A stretch of 64,000 nucleotides of DNA from Dickeya chrysanthemi NCPPB 402. GTDB lineage: Bacteria > Pseudomonadota > Gammaproteobacteria > Enterobacterales > Enterobacteriaceae. The stretch lies in the NCBI RefSeq assembly GCF_000406105.1, contig NZ_CM001974.1, forward strand, positions 2,745,442 to 2,809,441, read 5' to 3'. Shown piece by piece: positions 17,841-26,724 of the stretch. Position 1 is the first letter of the stretch. Each line of letters begins with the position of its first letter. The notes beneath the pieces are model-generated. The model saw only the letters and a program-made list of their open reading frames with translations, ran no database searches and was not told where the DNA came from. A program made the position numbers and the translations under genes.

Positions 17841-18251
17841 ATGCCGGACATGTTCCCGTTCAGAGCCTGGTTGCAGACACAGATTGATGACTACCGGCGG
17901 CAATTACGTAATGCCGCCATGGAGTTTTATCTGGCAGAGTTATCGCTGGAACGGGATGACGGTGACATTAGTGAATTGCGGCATTACTACCTGACGGGCA
18001 TTCACATGGCGGAACTGAGCCAGCAGCAGGGAGACGAAAACAGTTACCTGTTCAGCCTGATCAAAATCCACCAGCGTCTGATTCATGAAATCAACAATGC
18101 CGAACGCGACCACCTGTTCCGGGTACAAAGTTACTACTTTGCACGCCAGACACTACGGTGTATTTGTACCCAGTTCACCCTGATGGGCAACTGGGATAAA
18201 GCCACCGCTTTCCAAACCGATTTTATGCAGCGGGTGGCGTTTATCCCCTGA
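17841..18251 (+). CDS. unknown 136-aa protein, probably iron-repressed
   Basis: I do not recognise the family. The product (MPDMFPFRAWLQTQI...) has no signal peptide or long hydrophobic segment and reads as mostly alpha-helical: several amphipathic stretches (DDYRRQLRNAAMEFYLAEL, SLIKIHQRLIHEINNAERD). It contains two Cys close together (LRCICTQF). The start at 17841 is uncertain: an ATG at 17850 is equally near the weak purine stretch GTGAG. It diverges from sufA with its own Fur box directly upstream, so iron starvation should induce it together with suf. It is likely cytoplasmic. A link to iron or Fe-S metabolism is inference from context only. Confidence 0.75.
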   Translation: MPDMFPFRAWLQTQIDDYRRQLRNAAMEFYLAELSLERDDGDISELRHYYLTGIHMAELSQQQGDENSYLFSLIKIHQRLIHEINNAERDHLFRVQSYYFARQTLRCICTQFTLMGNWDKATAFQTDFMQRVAFIP

Positions 18252-18326
18252 TATCGGGCAGTGACGAGAATTGTCCTGCCGGGCCGGCAGCACGACAGGA
18301 CGGGGTAAATGCCGGAACGTCTGGCG

Positions 18327-18749
18327 TCAGGCGTCCGGCGATATCACCGCCGTGGTCAGCCGCGAGGTGCAACACAGCCGCTCCTGGCTGTCAAAAATAT
18401 CAATTTGCCAGACCTGCATCCGTTTGCCGGTATGCAACGCACGACAGACGCCGCGGACTTCGCCTTCCGTCACCGCGCGCAAGTGGTTGGCGTTGATCTC
18501 CACGCCAACCACCCGCTGGTCGCCTTGCGAACACAGATAACCGGCAATAGACCCCAACGACTCCGCCAGCGTCACCGAGGCGCCGCCATGCAGCAGCCCG
18601 AACGGCTGACGCGTGCGGCTATCCACCGGCATCACGCCTTCCAGCGTATCATCGGTCAGGCGCGTCATACGGATGCCGATATGGCCGGCCATACCGCCGA
18701 CCGCCATCTGATTCAACTGTTCAATATCTACGTTACGTTTCCACAGCAT
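18327..18749 (-). CDS. menI: 1,4-dihydroxy-2-naphthoyl-CoA hydrolase (hotdog thioesterase)
   Basis: 140 aa from the ATG at 18749, whose A is the last base of the ydiJ stop codon (TGATG overlap). Hotdog-fold PaaI/YdiI family with the signature QPFGLLHGGASVTLAESLGS (catalytic Glu near 63) and INANHLRAVTEGEVRGV. Very similar to E. coli YdiI (136 aa), which acts in menaquinone synthesis. Co-transcribed with ydiJ. Confidence 0.93.
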   Translation of the reverse strand: MLWKRNVDIEQLNQMAVGGMAGHIGIRMTRLTDDTLEGVMPVDSRTRQPFGLLHGGASVTLAESLGSIAGYLCSQGDQRVVGVEINANHLRAVTEGEVRGVCRALHTGKRMQVWQIDIFDSQERLCCTSRLTTAVISPDA

Positions 18750-21700
18750 CACACCAGCTCCAGCAACGCCTGCAACGGATGTTTCAACCCACGCCCTTCC
18801 ATACGCTTGACCTGACTGCGGCAGGAGTAGCCGGTGGTCAGGCAGCGCGCCTGCGGCAACCGTTGCAGGGACGGCTGCCAGGAGAGCGCGTAGATCCCCT
18901 GAGAGTGCGCCAGATTGCGGGTTTCATGGCCATAGGTCCCCGCCATACCGCAACAACCGACGCTGATATTTTCCAGTCGGGCGCCGAAATGGGCGAAAAT
19001 GGCCGACCACTGCTGCCCGCTGGCCGGCAGCGCCGTGGTTTCGGTGCAGTGACCGAACAGATACCACGGCTCGTCGCGCAGTGCCGGCGCACGGTCGTCG
19101 CGGCCGTTCACTAGCGTCGTCAACCATTCATGCACCAGTTGCACCTGAAAGTCGCCGCGTTGTGAGCCCAGCACTTCCCGGTACTCATCCCGGTAGCACA
19201 GCACCAACGCCGGGTCGACCCCCACCATCGGCAACCCCAAACGGGCTACCCGGTTGAGGAATTCCGCCGTCTTGCCGGCGGTTTTCGCAAAGCGCTGCAA
19301 GAACCCTTTGATATGCTGCGGCTTGCCGTTCGGCGAAAACGGCAGCAGCACCGGCCGTAACCCGAGTTTTTCCACCAGTTGGATAAAATCGGCCACCACC
19401 TGCGCATCGTAATAGCTGGTAAACGGATCCTGCACGATCAGGACGTGATCGGCGCGCGCCTGCGGCGACATCTGTTCCAGTTGCTCCAGCGTGGTGGTCA
19501 TCGCCCGGTGACCAACAAATTGCTGGCGCAGCGACGGTGTCGACAGCAACGGTAAATCCACCATACCGATGACTGTACGGCTGACCGCATTCACCCACGG
19601 CTGGCGCAGGAAAAAGTTGAACGTTTTCGGGCTGTACGCCATCAGCGGAGCGTAGCTTTCCACGCCGGCCACCAGATAGTCCCGCGCCGGCCGCAAATAG
19701 CGGGTGTGGTACAGTTGCAGGAAACGGGCGCGGAAACCGGGAACGTCAATCTTGATCGGGCACTGAGTGGAACAGGCTTTGCAGGCCAGACAGCCGGACA
19801 TCGCCTCCTTAACTTCATGCGAGAAGTCATACTCGCCCTGACGCGCCGCCAGCGTGTTACGGGTTCTGGCGATCAAGCCGCGGAAACTGACGCGCTGACG
19901 CGGCAATGCCTGCTCCAGCGCCAACGGGTCAACCCCCTGCTCCGACAGCAGACGCAACCATTCGCGCACCAGCGTGGCCCGGCCTTTGGGCGAGTGGATA
20001 CGGTTGCCGGTGATTTTCATCGACGGGCACATCGGGCTGTGGGTATCAAAATTGAAGCACAGACCGTTGCCGTTGCACTCCATTGCGCCGCGGTAGGCGG
20101 TACGCACCGTCAGCGGAATCTGTCGGTCATAGGTGCCGCGCTTCACCGCATCCACCTGCATCATCGACGCGTCCACCCCGAGCGGTGCGCAGATCTTGCC
20201 GGGATTGAGGCGGTTATCCGGGTCGAACGCCGCTTTAATCCGGCGCAACTCGTCATACAGCTCAGGCCCAAAAAACGCCGGGCTGTATTCGGCACGGAAT
20301 CCTTTGCCGTGTTCCCCCCATAACAACCCACCGTATTTGGCGGTCAGCGCTACAATCTGATCGGAAAGTTGCTTCATCAGCACTTCCTGCTGCGGATCGC
20401 ACATGTCCAGCGCCGGGCGCACGTGCAGCACGCCGGCGTCCACGTGGCCAAACATGCCGTAGCTCAGATTATGGCTATCCAGCAGCGCCCGAAATTCGGC
20501 GATGTAATCCGCCAAATGTTGAGGCGGCACGCAGGTATCTTCGGCAAACGGAATCGGCTTCGCCTGCCCTTTGCTGTTGCCCAGCAGGCCGACCGCTTTC
20601 TTGCGCATACCGTAAATACGTTCGATGCCCGCCAGCTCACGACAGACCTGATAACCGATCACCCCCGCTTCGCGGGCCGCCAGCAATCCATCCAAACGCT
20701 CACACAACGAGGCAATCAGACTATCAATCAGCGATTCGTCATCACCGGCAAACTCGACGATATTCAGCCCCAGCATCTCTTCACCGGGCACATCGGTAAT
20801 CAGTTCGCTGACCGAATGCCATACGATGTCTTCACGCGCCAGATTCAGCACCTTCGAATCGACCGTCTCCACCGACAGCGCCCGCGCCTCCACCATGAAC
20901 GGTGCGCTGCGCAGCGCGGAATCAAACGAATCATATTTGACGTTGACCAGCCGCCGCACCTTGGGTAGCGGCGTGATATCCAGCTTCGCTTCGGTAATGA
21001 ACGCCAGCGTCCCTTCGGCGCCGGTCAGAATGCGGGTCAGGTCAAACGTTTGCATATCATCGCTGAACACATGACGCAGGTCATACCCGGTCAGGAAGCG
21101 GTTCAGTTTGGGGAATTTGTCGATGATAAGCTCACGCCGCTCACGGCAGCGATGCAGCACGGTGTGATAAATACGGCCGACTGGCGAGTCTTCCTGCGCC
21201 AGTTGCTCCGCCAGAGCGACCGGCATCGCCTGCGTATCCAGTAATTCGCCGCCAGGCAGCACGGCGCGCAGCCCCAGCACATGGTCTGAGGTTTTGCCGT
21301 ATACCAGCGACCCCTGTCCCGAAGCATCGGTATTGATCATGCCGCCCAGCGTGGCGCGGTTACTGGTGGAGAGCTCCGGCGAGAAAAAGTAGCCGAACGG
21401 CTTCAGGTACTGGTTCAGTTGATCCTTGATAACCCCGGCTTCTACCCGCACCCACCCTTGTTCCGGATTGATTTCCAGAATACGGTTCATATGGCGGGAC
21501 ATATCCACCACAATGCCGTGATTGAGCGCTTGCCCGTTGGTGCCGGTACCGCCGCCGCGCGGCGTGAAAACCAGCTCGCGAAAACGCGCCTCATCGGCCA
21601 GCCGGGCCAGCAGCGACACATCGGCGGTCGAGCGGGGAAAGACCACCGCGTCCGGCAGCAGTTGATAGATACTGTTATCCGTCGCCATTGTCAGGCGATC

Positions 21701-21808
21701 GGCATACTGCGTGGCGATATCACCGGTAAAACCGTGTTGCTTCAAGGCTTCCAAAAAGCTCAGCACCGGTTGAACGATGCCCGGCGCTTGTGTGATCTGT
21801 GGGATCAT
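18749..21808 (-). CDS. ydiJ: FAD-linked oxidase / Fe-S oxidoreductase YdiJ (D-2-hydroxyglutarate dehydrogenase type)
   Basis: 1019 aa, against 1018 in E. coli. Order of domains: FAD-binding PCMH domain (~45-280, FTPRGGGTGTNGQ), FAD-oxidase C-terminal domain (~280-560), ferredoxin-like 4Fe-4S domain (~660-690, CLACKACSTQCP), and a C-terminal cysteine-rich CCG-type domain (GCCGMAGTYGHETRN). Dehydrogenase of 2-hydroxy acids; the E. coli protein has been described as oxidising D-2-hydroxyglutarate. Overlaps menI by one base. Confidence 0.93.
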   Translation of the reverse strand: MIPQITQAPGIVQPVLSFLEALKQHGFTGDIATQYADRLTMATDNSIYQLLPDAVVFPRSTADVSLLARLADEARFRELVFTPRGGGTGTNGQALNHGIVVDMSRHMNRILEINPEQGWVRVEAGVIKDQLNQYLKPFGYFFSPELSTSNRATLGGMINTDASGQGSLVYGKTSDHVLGLRAVLPGGELLDTQAMPVALAEQLAQEDSPVGRIYHTVLHRCRERRELIIDKFPKLNRFLTGYDLRHVFSDDMQTFDLTRILTGAEGTLAFITEAKLDITPLPKVRRLVNVKYDSFDSALRSAPFMVEARALSVETVDSKVLNLAREDIVWHSVSELITDVPGEEMLGLNIVEFAGDDESLIDSLIASLCERLDGLLAAREAGVIGYQVCRELAGIERIYGMRKKAVGLLGNSKGQAKPIPFAEDTCVPPQHLADYIAEFRALLDSHNLSYGMFGHVDAGVLHVRPALDMCDPQQEVLMKQLSDQIVALTAKYGGLLWGEHGKGFRAEYSPAFFGPELYDELRRIKAAFDPDNRLNPGKICAPLGVDASMMQVDAVKRGTYDRQIPLTVRTAYRGAMECNGNGLCFNFDTHSPMCPSMKITGNRIHSPKGRATLVREWLRLLSEQGVDPLALEQALPRQRVSFRGLIARTRNTLAARQGEYDFSHEVKEAMSGCLACKACSTQCPIKIDVPGFRARFLQLYHTRYLRPARDYLVAGVESYAPLMAYSPKTFNFFLRQPWVNAVSRTVIGMVDLPLLSTPSLRQQFVGHRAMTTTLEQLEQMSPQARADHVLIVQDPFTSYYDAQVVADFIQLVEKLGLRPVLLPFSPNGKPQHIKGFLQRFAKTAGKTAEFLNRVARLGLPMVGVDPALVLCYRDEYREVLGSQRGDFQVQLVHEWLTTLVNGRDDRAPALRDEPWYLFGHCTETTALPASGQQWSAIFAHFGARLENISVGCCGMAGTYGHETRNLAHSQGIYALSWQPSLQRLPQARCLTTGYSCRSQVKRMEGRGLKHPLQALLELV

Positions 21809-22147
21809 TATGTGTTGACCCTGTCCATGCGAGAGGTGTTTGCCAATAAAATAAATGCCGTCGGGCGGCTATCGCACACCTGCGGCCCCTTCGTTTTATC
21901 ATATTTCCCCTGGCTGTGCGTCAACGGATCACGAAAAACTTAGGAGAAGCGGCAATCGGAGAGGCGCGTCGTCAGACACGCGCAATAGTGTCTCCCGTTC
22001 AGGAATCACTGTGCAAACCGGCGGAAATCGCGCATGATAAATTCCGGCTTAAATCCTTTGCATATCAGCCTGCCGGGTAGCGGCCGGCCACGTTTTCATC
22101 ATTTTGCATTAGGCCTGTCGCCTGAATTAACGAGGTAATCTCTCTTG
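21809..22147. other. divergent promoter region ydiJ / ydiK
   Basis: About 340 bases. I see a GAGGT ribosome-binding stretch near the ydiK start and no convincing named operator, repeat or RNA gene. Confidence 0.4.
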
Positions 22148-23248
22148 ATGAAACAATCTCAGTCACAGCGATTCGATCTCGCACGAATCCTGTTTAGTTT
22201 GTTATTTATCGGCATTCTGATTATTGCCTGCTTCTGGGTGGTACAACCCTTTATCCTCGGGTTCGCCTGGGCCAGCATGGTGGTGATCGCCACTTGGCCG
22301 TTACTGATTCGTCTGCAACAGATGCTCTGGGGATACCGTTCTCTGGCCGTAATAGTGATGACTTTGCTGCTGGTTCTGCTGTTTGTGTTCCCAACATCAA
22401 TTCTGGTCAGCAGCGTGATTGATAACGCCTCCAATCTGATCAGTTGGATCAGTGCGCAAGGGCGATTGAGCCCGCCGGAGCTTGGCTGGCTACAGTCCAT
22501 TCCGCTGGTCGGCGCCAGGTTGCACAGCAGTTGGCATTCGCTGGCGCACAGCAGCGGCCCGGCGCTGATGGCTAAAATTCAGCCCTACATCGGCCAGACG
22601 GCATCCTGGGTCGTTTCTCAGGCGGCGCACATCGGCCGTTTCCTGATGCACTGTGCGCTAATGGTGCTCTTCAGCGTGTTGCTGTACAGCAAAGGGGATC
22701 ACGTCGCATTGGGTGTGCGTCGTTTTGCCATTCGGCTGGGGCGCCAGGGCGGCGATTCGGCGGTCATTCTGGCGGCTCAGGCCATTCGGGCGGTCGCACT
22801 GGGCGTGGTGGTTACGGCTATTGTGCAGTCGGTATTAGGCGGCATCGGTCTGGCGCTGGCGGGAATTCCCTACACCACACTGCTCACCGTGCTGATGTTT
22901 CTGTCCTGCGTGGCGCAACTCGGGCCGCTGACCGTGTTGATTCCCGCCATCATCTGGCTTTACTGGAGCGGCGATACCACCTGGGGAACCATTTTGCTGA
23001 TCTGGAGTTGTGTGGTCGGCACGCTTGATAACATTATCCGCCCGTTGCTGATTCGTATGGGCGCCGACTTGCCGATGTTGTTGATCCTGTCCGGCGTCAT
23101 CGGCGGGTTACTGGCATTCGGCATGATCGGGCTGTTTATCGGTCCGGTGGTGCTGGCCGTCTCTTATCGTCTGTTGTCGGCCTGGATGAAAGAGTCGCCG
23201 GAACCGCCACCGATCCGCACGATTTCGCACCACCACAAGAAGTCCTGA
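22148..23248 (+). CDS. ydiK: AI-2E family inner-membrane protein YdiK
   Basis: 366 aa, against ~370 in E. coli. ATG at 22148; a TTG one codon earlier (22145) has a slightly better spacing to GAGGT. About seven to eight membrane segments: two near residues 12-60, one at 65-88, then a long soluble stretch, and a C-terminal hydrophobic bundle (about 210-345) with the family motif IPAIIWLYWSGDT and DNIIRPLLIRMGADLP. Predicted permease of the AI-2E/UPF0118 family. Substrate not established. Confidence 0.9.
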   Translation: MKQSQSQRFDLARILFSLLFIGILIIACFWVVQPFILGFAWASMVVIATWPLLIRLQQMLWGYRSLAVIVMTLLLVLLFVFPTSILVSSVIDNASNLISWISAQGRLSPPELGWLQSIPLVGARLHSSWHSLAHSSGPALMAKIQPYIGQTASWVVSQAAHIGRFLMHCALMVLFSVLLYSKGDHVALGVRRFAIRLGRQGGDSAVILAAQAIRAVALGVVVTAIVQSVLGGIGLALAGIPYTTLLTVLMFLSCVAQLGPLTVLIPAIIWLYWSGDTTWGTILLIWSCVVGTLDNIIRPLLIRMGADLPMLLILSGVIGGLLAFGMIGLFIGPVVLAVSYRLLSAWMKESPEPPPIRTISHHHKKS

Positions 23249-23430
23249 TTATCCCATTCATTTCCCGGTGCAATTCTCACCGGGAACACTCCTAATATGT
23301 AAGATAAATTTATATTTTTAGGAAACATCTCAGCCAAAATACATAATTTTTGATAGTTAATCATAATTTAGATCATTTTTACTGAAAAAAAATCTTACGT
23401 GACAAATCTATCATTCAAAAATAATTAACC

Positions 23431-23448
23431 ATTAGGATGATTCCTAAT
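23431..23448 (+). promoter_or_regulatory. RcsB-box-like palindrome upstream of rprA
   Basis: ATTAGGATGATTCCTAAT is a near-perfect inverted repeat of the Rcs type (TTAGGA...TCCTAA). Its centre lies about 45 bases before the predicted RprA start, the usual location for RcsB activation next to the -35 region. Confidence 0.7.
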
Positions 23449-23481
23449 GACTCGATTCGCGCTAAAACCTAGTATTCATAC

Positions 23482-23589
23482 TCGGAGCTATTGTTAACGT
23501 AATGTTTGTCAGTGAGGTTTCTCCTCGTCAGAGCTAGTAACGAATTGCTGTGTGTAGTCTTTGCCCATCCTTGAGGTGGGCATTTTTTT
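23482..23589 (+). ncRNA. rprA: RprA small regulatory RNA
   Basis: The 3' half, starting AACGAATTGCTGTGTGTAGT and continuing with CTTTGCCCATC, is identical to E. coli RprA. It ends in a terminator hairpin (GCCCATCCTTGAGGTGGGC) with a T7 run. It lies just downstream of ydiK, as in E. coli. The 5' end is estimated from a TAGTAT/CATACT -10 region and the 105-nt E. coli length. RprA is an Hfq-dependent RNA that activates rpoS translation and is induced by the Rcs phosphorelay. The 5' half has diverged. Confidence 0.9.
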
Positions 23590-23675
23590 ATCTGTTGCTT
23601 TCTCCCTTTCCCGTTCCGTTGCGCCTGCTCCGTTTTTCGTCTCCCGCCTTCTTCGCTCTTATGGTCTTCATCAGT

Positions 23676-23788
23676 CAGGCATTGCTATCCGCGATAAACC
23701 CTCATCAGTTGCGAGAGTTTGCCAGGGGACTGGGGATACTCACGAAGACGGATAGAGTGGATGCCTGTGTGCTGGCCTGTTATGGCTG
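23676..23788 (+). pseudogene. IS110-family transposase remnant
   Basis: An open frame here encodes INPHQLREFARG followed by LGILTKTDRVDACVLACYG. This is the conserved N-terminal DEDD-domain stretch of IS110/IS1111 transposases (…NP..VR.FA...G..AKTD..DA.VLA.F). Only about 38 codons survive; no start, no C-terminal catalytic part and no clear IS ends are present. It marks the left side of the accessory island, right after rprA. Confidence 0.7.
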
Positions 23789-23949
23789 TTTGAGTCAACC
23801 GGCTGGCTGGAGTCCTCCTTCGCCAGAAATAAGGAAACCCAGGGCATGACTCCAGCACAGGGATAGTCTGCTGAGTGATAACAACGTAGATGTCGAAGAT
23901 CCATTGGTCGCACATCCTTTCAATCGTATTCGCAAAATGCTCTGATTGA

Positions 23950-24055
23950 GGCTCCAAGCCTGATGAGACGCCGGTAACCAGAACGCGCTGCCGGTCAGCT
24001 CGACACCGGCCAGAACCTCGTCGGTGGTGGAATGTGCTCCAAATGAATTGGACAA
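23950..24055 (-). pseudogene. truncated, frameshifted short-chain dehydrogenase remnant
   Basis: From a TTG at 24055 (GAGGAG six bases upstream) the frame reads LSNSFGAHSTTDEVLAGVELTG, then one base is missing and the next frame continues QRVLVTGVSSGLE before homology ends. This closely parallels the first ~35 residues of the adjacent SDR at 24135-25106 (FGATSTTDDVLAGLDLKGKRVLVTGTSSGLG). So it is the stub of a third, related SDR gene cut off by the island's left breakpoint. Confidence 0.7.
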
Positions 24056-24134
24056 GATCTGCTCCTCAGAATGAATCGGTACGAGCCGGAGCGCATGACT
24101 AAACGACAGCGCAGCGCCCCAGTCAGCCAGTTGG

Positions 24135-25106
24135 TCAATATCGCTCGCCGACAAGGTCTTCGCTCTTGCGCCACAGTTCAGCTGCTCGTGCTGCATCCAG
24201 GGCGTAGGCGCGATAGCCATCCGAGAAGCCATCGTCCTGCGGCGCCTTGAACTCGATCGAGACATGGCAATTCTCGCAGTACCTGCCGCCGATCTCATCG
24301 CTGGAGGCCGTGAAAGCCGCCCAGACCGAAGTCGCCGCGCCTTGAGGAACCGTTTTCGGTTCGAACGGCAATAGGCCCTGCTGGGCACGGGCCGCGTTGA
24401 TGCCTGCCATCCAGCCCTTCAGCATCTCGATATCAACGTGGCGGGTGAGACCTGTATTGATCACGCCTGGATGGACCGCGACAGCGCGGATGCCCCGATC
24501 CTTGTGGCGGCGGTCGAACTCGACGGCAAAAAGCGCATTAGCCGTCTTCGACTGCCCATAGGCGCCGCCCGCGTTATAAGCTCGCCGCTCAAAGTTCAGG
24601 TCTCCCAGATCAATGTCGCTCATTCGATGAGCGTTGGATGACAACACAACGACGCGCGAACCTGCGAGCAACCACGGCGCGAGTCGGTTCACCAGGACAA
24701 AGTGGCCTAAATGGTTGGTTCCAATGTGAGTCTCGAAGCCATCGGCCGTATGTCCGTACTGTGTTGCCATGACGCCTGCATTCGCGATCACGACATCGAA
24801 CGGCTCGGCCTGTGACAGCAATGTATCGGTACAAGCCCTGACGCTCGCGAGTGATCCGAGATCGACCTCGATCAGTTCGAAACCACCGCTCGTGGCGGCC
24901 GCCGCGCGTACAGCTCCGGTTGCTGCATATGCTTTGTCGAGATCGCGCGCCGTACCCACAACATAAGCCCCGTGAGCAACGAGTGCCCGAGCGGTCTCGA
25001 TGCCCAGACCAGACGACGTCCCCGTGACGAGAACGCGTTTGCCTTTCAAATCCAGTCCTGCAAGCACATCGTCGGTCGTGGATGTGGCTCCAAATTTTGC
25101 GGTCAT
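24135..25106 (-). CDS. short-chain dehydrogenase/reductase (second of the island pair)
   Basis: 323 aa SDR. N-terminal Rossmann nucleotide motif TGTSSGLG (~33-40), NAGV at about 108-111, catalytic Tyr/Lys in GQSKTANALF (YGQSK, ~175-180). An AAGGA seven bases before the ATG supports the start. Resembles the retinol-dehydrogenase-like oxidoreductases common in soil Pseudomonas and Acinetobacter. Substrate not predictable. Lies 67 bases after the first SDR, in a likely operon with the TetR gene. Its base composition and codon use (CGC/GCG/CTC-rich) suggest acquisition. Confidence 0.88.
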   Translation of the reverse strand: MTAKFGATSTTDDVLAGLDLKGKRVLVTGTSSGLGIETARALVAHGAYVVGTARDLDKAYAATGAVRAAAATSGGFELIEVDLGSLASVRACTDTLLSQAEPFDVVIANAGVMATQYGHTADGFETHIGTNHLGHFVLVNRLAPWLLAGSRVVVLSSNAHRMSDIDLGDLNFERRAYNAGGAYGQSKTANALFAVEFDRRHKDRGIRAVAVHPGVINTGLTRHVDIEMLKGWMAGINAARAQQGLLPFEPKTVPQGAATSVWAAFTASSDEIGGRYCENCHVSIEFKAPQDDGFSDGYRAYALDAARAAELWRKSEDLVGERY

Positions 25107-25173
25107 GTCAGTTTCCTTCGTTAGTTGCCCAATGCCGTAGATCGGTGGGTTTGAGTGGAGATAAGCCGTGCGG

Positions 25174-26091
25174 TCACACTGCCGGCAATCCGGGGTCGAT
25201 CCCGGTCATGGCGACGGAAACGTCCCAAAGCCGCTTGGCAAGTGCCGGGTCTTCAGCCTGCGGTGCGCGTTTGGCTTCTCCGGCGACGCCTCTGATCCCT
25301 ACGAATCCGGTCGGGCCGTAATAGCCTCCTGGCTTCACAGGGCCTGTCGCGGCCAGCAACGCCGGCCATGCGCCCTTGGCGGCACTGTTGAGCAACAGGC
25401 CGACGATGGGACCGAGCAACTGAACGGGCCCCATATGCCTGCCCAGACTGGTGCTTGCCACACCGGGGTGGGCACCGATGGCCGTGATGGGGGATCGAGT
25501 CGCGCGCAGGCGCCGATCCAGCTCAAAGAAGAACAGCGCATTCGCCAGCTTACTGGCGCCATAACGGTCCCCCCTGGAGTAGCTGCGCTCGGCATTGAGA
25601 TCGTCCCAGTCGATCTTTGCCTTCAAATGCGCAATGCTGGATGTAACAACGATGCGCGAGCCCGGCGTCTCGGCTAACTTGGGCAGCAGCAGCGAGGTAA
25701 GCGCGAACACGCCCAGATGGTTGACCCCGAACTGCGATTCAAATCCCTGCCTGGTACGCGTCAGGGGTGGGTTCATGACGCCCGCGTTGTTGATGAGTGC
25801 ATCGATGCGAGGCTCCTTCGACGCGTTCGCGACGGCGGCACGCACACTCTCGATGTCGCCCAAGTCCAGCGGCAACCAGGCGAGGTTGGCGTTCGGCGTC
25901 TGTTGTTTGATGCGCGCAATGGCCTCCTCTGCCTTGGCCTTTTCGCGGCAACCCAACAGCACGCGCGCGCCCCGCGCAGCAAGCACTCTGGACAGCTCAA
26001 ACCCCACGCCCGCATTGGCGCCTGTGACGATGAAGCACTTGCCCGATTGACTCGGGACATCTACTTCGGTAAAGCCTTTGTGGTCTGACAT
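25174..26091 (-). CDS. short-chain dehydrogenase/reductase (first of the island pair)
   Basis: 305 aa SDR with TGANAGVG (~24-31), NNAGVM (~101-106), the Ser of VVTSSIAH and the Tyr/Lys pair in YGASKLANAL (~182-190). GGAG is correctly spaced before the ATG. Probably NAD(P)H-dependent on an unknown small molecule. It follows a tetR gene on the same strand, with a palindromic operator-like sequence in the 49-base gap, so repression by that TetR is likely. Confidence 0.9.
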   Translation of the reverse strand: MSDHKGFTEVDVPSQSGKCFIVTGANAGVGFELSRVLAARGARVLLGCREKAKAEEAIARIKQQTPNANLAWLPLDLGDIESVRAAVANASKEPRIDALINNAGVMNPPLTRTRQGFESQFGVNHLGVFALTSLLLPKLAETPGSRIVVTSSIAHLKAKIDWDDLNAERSYSRGDRYGASKLANALFFFELDRRLRATRSPITAIGAHPGVASTSLGRHMGPVQLLGPIVGLLLNSAAKGAWPALLAATGPVKPGGYYGPTGFVGIRGVAGEAKRAPQAEDPALAKRLWDVSVAMTGIDPGLPAV

Positions 26092-26103
26092 ACAAACTCC
26101 TTT

Positions 26104-26125
26104 AATGAGTGATTACATACTCATT
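26104..26125 (-). promoter_or_regulatory. TetR-type operator in front of the first SDR gene
   Basis: AATGAGT (26104-26110) and ACTCATT (26119-26125) form a perfect 7-bp inverted repeat with 8-base spacer. The 18-bp core TGAGTGATTACATACTCA resembles the palindrome upstream of tetR itself (TGAGTAAGTAAATGCTCA). Matching palindromes at both promoters suggest a shared regulator. Confidence 0.7.
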
Positions 26126-26140
26126 TAATTGACAAAAAAA

Positions 26141-26710
26141 TCAGGCCGCCGAGCCTTTCCAAAAGAGGTCGAACCCCGCCTGTCGAATCGCTTCACAGTC
26201 CTTCGGCTTGGCCGCAATGGCGTTCATGGTGATATCCGCCAAATCGAACAGAATCGTGTCGATATAGAAAGCGACTCGTTCAGGAGCAGAGTGCCCCGCA
26301 AGACACTGTTCGACGATCGAGCGAGCTTCTCGGAACATGGCGTGGCAGCGCTGGCGGCTCTCTGCAGTCACTCGATCCGACACCTTCAACTGGCGCAACG
26401 CCTTGCGCGCCGTGGAATGATTCAGTCCCCAGTCAATCAGCCGACTCCAAACGATAAACAGTTGGTCACGTGCTGACGCCTCTATCGGGTATGGCGCCAG
26501 CATCGTCTCCGCAAGCTCACCTTCTATCTCAACGAACAGATCATTCAGGAGATCATCCTTCGATGGAAAGTAGGTAAACAGCGTCCCCTCAGACACGCCG
26601 GCGGCCTTGGCGATCTTCGCTGTAGAGGCGCCAGTGCCGAGTTGGGCGATGAGGTCTGAAGCAGCATCAAGCAGGGCATCACGCTTCTCCTCGCTCAAGG
26701 GACGAGCCAT
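26141..26710 (-). CDS. TetR/AcrR-family transcriptional regulator
   Basis: 189 aa from the ATG at 26710 (MARPLSEEKRDALL); an upstream ATG at 26746 lies inside the putative operator and is unlikely. The N-terminal helix-turn-helix spans about residues 10-55 (GASTAKIAKAAGVSEGTLFTYFPSKDDLL), typical of TetR. The C-terminal ligand-binding domain is variable. It is first in a tetR-SDR-SDR-(SDR stub) array on the minus strand and most likely autoregulates. Confidence 0.9.
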   Translation of the reverse strand: MARPLSEEKRDALLDAASDLIAQLGTGASTAKIAKAAGVSEGTLFTYFPSKDDLLNDLFVEIEGELAETMLAPYPIEASARDQLFIVWSRLIDWGLNHSTARKALRQLKVSDRVTAESRQRCHAMFREARSIVEQCLAGHSAPERVAFYIDTILFDLADITMNAIAAKPKDCEAIRQAGFDLFWKGSAA

Positions 26711-26724
26711 AGTCTGATATCTTC

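Noticed and set aside
23795..24388. 197-codon minus-strand frame at the island edge
   Set aside because: It is an out-of-frame reading of the SDR gene joined to the SDR stub; only the ~22 codons of the stub are meaningful and are reported as a pseudogene.
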